From an uncultured Bacilli bacterium (GTDB lineage: Bacteria; Bacillota_I; Bacilli_A; RF39; UBA660), in contig CAQRXS010000064.1 of the NCBI GenBank assembly GCA_948874605.1, forward strand, positions 1 through 7,895: a DNA stretch of 7,895 bases, given 5' to 3'. The position numbers and the translations under genes are program-made. Shown one piece after another: positions 6,276 through 7,895 of the stretch (position 1 is its first letter; every line of letters begins with the position of its first letter). The notes under the pieces were generated by a model. The model saw only the letters and a list, made by a program, of their open reading frames with translations. It did no database searches and was not told the DNA's origin.

Positions 6276-6299
6276 AAAAAAAGAATACAATTAGTATTC
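6276..6299 (-). terminator. Terminator of the membrane-anchored Cys-rich gene, stop codon in loop
   Basis: GAATAC (6283-6288) and GTATTC (6294-6299) form a perfect 6-bp stem with loop AATTA on the plus strand. Read on the minus strand it is followed by seven T (6282-6276). The stop codon of the minus-strand gene (6293-6291) falls in the loop, and its final Glu-Tyr codons make the 5' arm. Confidence 0.75.
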
Positions 6300-7391
6300 A
6301 TAAAAAGTATAAGGATTATTTACTGTACCATTACCAGACTTATAAAGGAGGTCACTAGGCAATGCTATAACAGGTCGTACATCTTTTTTGGCAGCAGCCC
6401 AATCAAGGGTAATTCGACCAATAGTATCGACACCATAAACATCAAATGTATTTTCGTCTGTTCCATTTAAAAGCCACCATTTATTTGTTGATGTAGAAAG
6501 ATAATTATAATTAGAACAATTTCGCGAAGCAGCTTCAATACATAAAGGATCTAAGGAAGCATTCATATAATCGTAAACACTTAACATTGAAAAATTAGTT
6601 GTCACTGTTGTTGTACATTCAATAGCGCCTGATTTATTTTGATCTGTCTCGCTCCTTGGATGAACGCAAGCATCAATAGGTAACATATATTTATGATATT
6701 TTACAAAATCATTTTTATAGATATCTTTTAAAGATAAAAAGACTCTACTAGTTTCAAAATTATTTTTTCCGCGATTACTTTGAATCGTTTCATTGTAACG
6801 ATCATCATAAACATATAATGTTTTCGTATTGGTTGTATCACTTAAGATTAAATAAATCTGTTTTGCATCAAACTTAAATATTCTCCATGAGAAACCAGCA
6901 AAATTAATATAATTATTTAAAAATTCCCCGCGATAAGTATACATATTGTTAATATCATAAAGCCCTTCGTCTTTGACAACAATAGGTTCTGTTGAAAGTA
7001 TTTGTTCATATAACGATTGGGTCTCATAATTAGAACATTTTAAATGAGGTGTGAAGCGAATGATAGAAGAAGTTTTGGAAACCTTAACCAACCCTTCGCA
7101 AGTGTCCTTTGTAAGACGCTCAAAGTCCTTCATATATTTTCCTTGAATAAGAGTAGATGCCTCGACAATAATTTCTTGACCTTCTTGAGGTAAATAGCTA
7201 GCATTAGCATTCAAATATTTTTCTGTACTCTTGACCATTAGTTCTTCTATTTCTGGGCCATCGTATTTTTTGAAAAGATGTATAAGTAGAACGGTAACGA
7301 CAATAATAATAGCAATAGTAATTAAAACAGCAACTCCACATAAAATGACAGTTTTTTTCTGATCTCTCCATAATTTTTTTAGTTGATTCAT
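6291..7391 (-). CDS. Membrane-anchored extracellular protein with six cysteines and DUF6273-like C-terminus
   Basis: This 366-residue protein has a short basic cytoplasmic N-terminus (MNQLKKLWRDQKK), one long membrane helix at about 14-40, and the remainder probably outside the cell. The ectodomain contains exactly six cysteines (C98, C119, C242, C259, C284, C292), consistent with three disulfides between neighbouring pairs. Residues 98-123 (TCEGLV up to KCSNYET) resemble a C-x-G-[YL]-V ... KC-x-x-Y-x-T module I associate with surface proteins of gut Bacilli. The C-terminal half has GFSWRIF (166-172), IYLILSD (179-185), NKWWLLNG (303-310) and KKDVRPVIALP (335-345), then GNGTVNNPY near the end. 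These match in outline DUF6273, whose members carry WWLRS and VRPAL motifs. No enzymatic residues are evident, so a binding or structural role is as likely as any. The ATG at 7391 has AAGGAG eight bases upstream and its own promoter. The longest competing frames on this strand give low-complexity nonsense. Confidence 0.85.
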   Translation of the reverse strand: MNQLKKLWRDQKKTVILCGVAVLITIAIIIVVTVLLIHLFKKYDGPEIEELMVKSTEKYLNANASYLPQEGQEIIVEASTLIQGKYMKDFERLTKDTCEGLVKVSKTSSIIRFTPHLKCSNYETQSLYEQILSTEPIVVKDEGLYDINNMYTYRGEFLNNYINFAGFSWRIFKFDAKQIYLILSDTTNTKTLYVYDDRYNETIQSNRGKNNFETSRVFLSLKDIYKNDFVKYHKYMLPIDACVHPRSETDQNKSGAIECTTTVTTNFSMLSVYDYMNASLDPLCIEAASRNCSNYNYLSTSTNKWWLLNGTDENTFDVYGVDTIGRITLDWAAAKKDVRPVIALPSDLLYKSGNGTVNNPYTFYEY

Positions 7392-7413
7392 ATTTGATTC
7401 TCCTTATAAAAAA

Positions 7414-7442
7414 ATTATACTGAAAAAGAGAAGAAAAAGCAA
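7414..7442 (-). promoter_or_regulatory. Sigma-A type promoter of the Cys-rich membrane protein gene
   Basis: Read on the minus strand: -35 TTGCTT (7442-7437), 17-bp pyrimidine-rich spacer, -10 TATAAT (7419-7414). The ribosome site AAGGAG (7405-7400) and the ATG at 7391 follow closely, leaving a leader of only about 16 bases. Confidence 0.72.
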
Positions 7443-7475
7443 TTGTCATCCATTCATTTTTTGTTGAATTAATAG

Positions 7476-7508
7476 CAAAAAAATAAACCTAAGTAAATAA
7501 GGCTTATT
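7476..7508 (-). terminator. Intrinsic terminator of rpsD
   Basis: On the minus strand AATAAGCCT (7508-7500) pairs with AGGTTTATT (7490-7482), with one G-U wobble, around a nine-base loop, and T residues follow down to 7477. It lies eight bases beyond the rpsD stop codon and ends rpsD transcription before the neighbouring promoter. Confidence 0.8.
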
Positions 7509-7515
7509 TTTTCTA

Positions 7516-7895
7516 TTATCTATTGTAGAATTCAACAATAAGAGCTTCATTAATTTCTTGATTTAACTCAGAACGATCTGGACGTCTTACATAAGTACCA
7601 GTTAATTTCTTCTTATCAAATTCAACAAATGGTTTTGTAGAAGTTGTAGCTTCTAAACTTGCTAAAATTGCTGGATGAGATAAAGATTGTTCTTTAACTG
7701 CAATAACATCACCAACTTTACAAGTGTAAGATGGAATATCAACTTTTTTACCATTAACAGTAATATGACCATGGTTAACTAGTTGTCTAGCTCCACGACG
7801 AGTAGTACTCATTCCCATACGATATACTAAGTTATCTAAACGACTTTCTAGTAAGAATAATAAATTCTCACCAGCAATTCCTTTCATTTTTGAAG
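7516..7895 (-). CDS. rpsD: 30S ribosomal protein S4, C-terminal part (5' end outside window)
   Basis: This is the last 125 codons of ribosomal protein S4, a primary 16S rRNA binding protein that nucleates assembly of the small-subunit body. The S4 RNA-binding domain is unmistakable: [47 protein letters not shown], and a normal C-terminal end VEFYNR. S4 is usually about 200 residues, so roughly the first 75-80 are missing. The methionine at 7887 is internal, not a start: the frame stays open to the window edge (Ser-Lys precede it), and a KMKG-like sequence occurs at this place in related S4 proteins. In Bacilli rpsD is usually a single-gene unit controlled by S4 binding to its own leader, which would lie outside the window. 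A terminator follows directly. Confidence 0.97.
   Translation of the reverse strand, partial: SKMKGIAGENLLFLLESRLDNLVYRMGMSTTRRGARQLVNHGHITVNGKKVDIPSYTCKVGDVIAVKEQSLSHPAILASLEATTSTKPFVEFDKKKLTGTYVRRPDRSELNQEINEALIVEFYNR

Noticed and set aside
6270..6470. Open frame of 66 codons on the plus strand overlapping the end of the Cys-rich gene
   Set aside because: It lies antisense to conserved C-terminal motifs (VRPVI, WWLL) and across the terminator, with no ribosome site or recognisable sequence.
7204..7449. Open frame of 81 codons on the minus strand overlapping the start of the Cys-rich gene
   Set aside because: It is a frame shadow: it reads through the promoter and ribosome site of the real gene and gives a low-complexity peptide.
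7885..7887. ATG at 7887 as the start of a short S4-like protein
   Set aside because: The frame is open to the window edge and the methionine corresponds to an internal position of ribosomal protein S4, so the gene is simply cut by the window.

Overview
The window is strongly AT-rich bacterial DNA with purine-rich Shine-Dalgarno sites (AAGGAG, AAAGGAGGTG), TATAAT-type promoters, short intergenic spaces and compact U-tract terminators. Protein content (PrsA-type lipoprotein, YjcZ-like tiny membrane proteins, ribosomal protein S4 of Bacillota type) points to a low-GC member of the Bacilli. It may be one of the uncultured gut-associated, Erysipelotrichia- or Mycoplasmatota-adjacent lineages, but that finer placement is inference from composition and from familiar-looking secreted proteins.

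Layout. (1) 1-2191: a 721-residue secreted multi-domain surface protein (TasA/camelysin-like N-terminus, Ig-like repeats, C-terminal DUF4214-like region). A run of ten G residues lies directly before its reading frame and separates it from an upstream ATG. (2) 2225-3235, minus: a PrsA-type parvulin foldase lipoprotein, convergent with gene 1 and sharing a bidirectional terminator with it. (3) 3363-3604: two tandem, previously easy-to-miss genes of 29 and 42 codons encoding tiny single-span membrane proteins of the YjcZ/Tiny_TM_bacill kind, behind a promoter that resembles a sporulation sigma-K site and closed by a terminator. (4) 3675-5429: a HerA-like hexameric DNA translocase ATPase. (5) 5501-6256: an HD-domain phosphohydrolase with a YfbR-like 5'-nucleotidase signature, with its own promoter overlapping the herA-like terminator. 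(6) 6291-7391, minus: a membrane-anchored extracellular protein with six extracytoplasmic cysteines and a DUF6273-like C-terminus, convergent with (5). (7) 7516-7895, minus: the C-terminal 125 residues of ribosomal protein S4 (rpsD), cut by the window edge.

How it fits together. Three loci concern the cell surface (surface protein, foldase, anchored Cys-rich protein), two concern DNA or nucleotides (HerA-like ATPase, HD hydrolase), and the tiny pair is probably sporulation or envelope related. Nearly every transcription unit has a visible promoter and terminator, so most are probably small independent units and not one operon. No tRNA, rRNA, CRISPR array, insertion sequence or integrase was seen. 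No intergenic stretch exceeds 300 bases once the two tiny genes are counted.

The observations most worth following are the poly-G tract (possible phase-variable switch of the surface protein), the sigma-K-like promoter before the tiny membrane-protein pair, the HerA-like ATPase without a NurA partner in view but beside an HD hydrolase, and the facing terminators at 6245-6299 whose loops contain the stop codons of the two converging genes.
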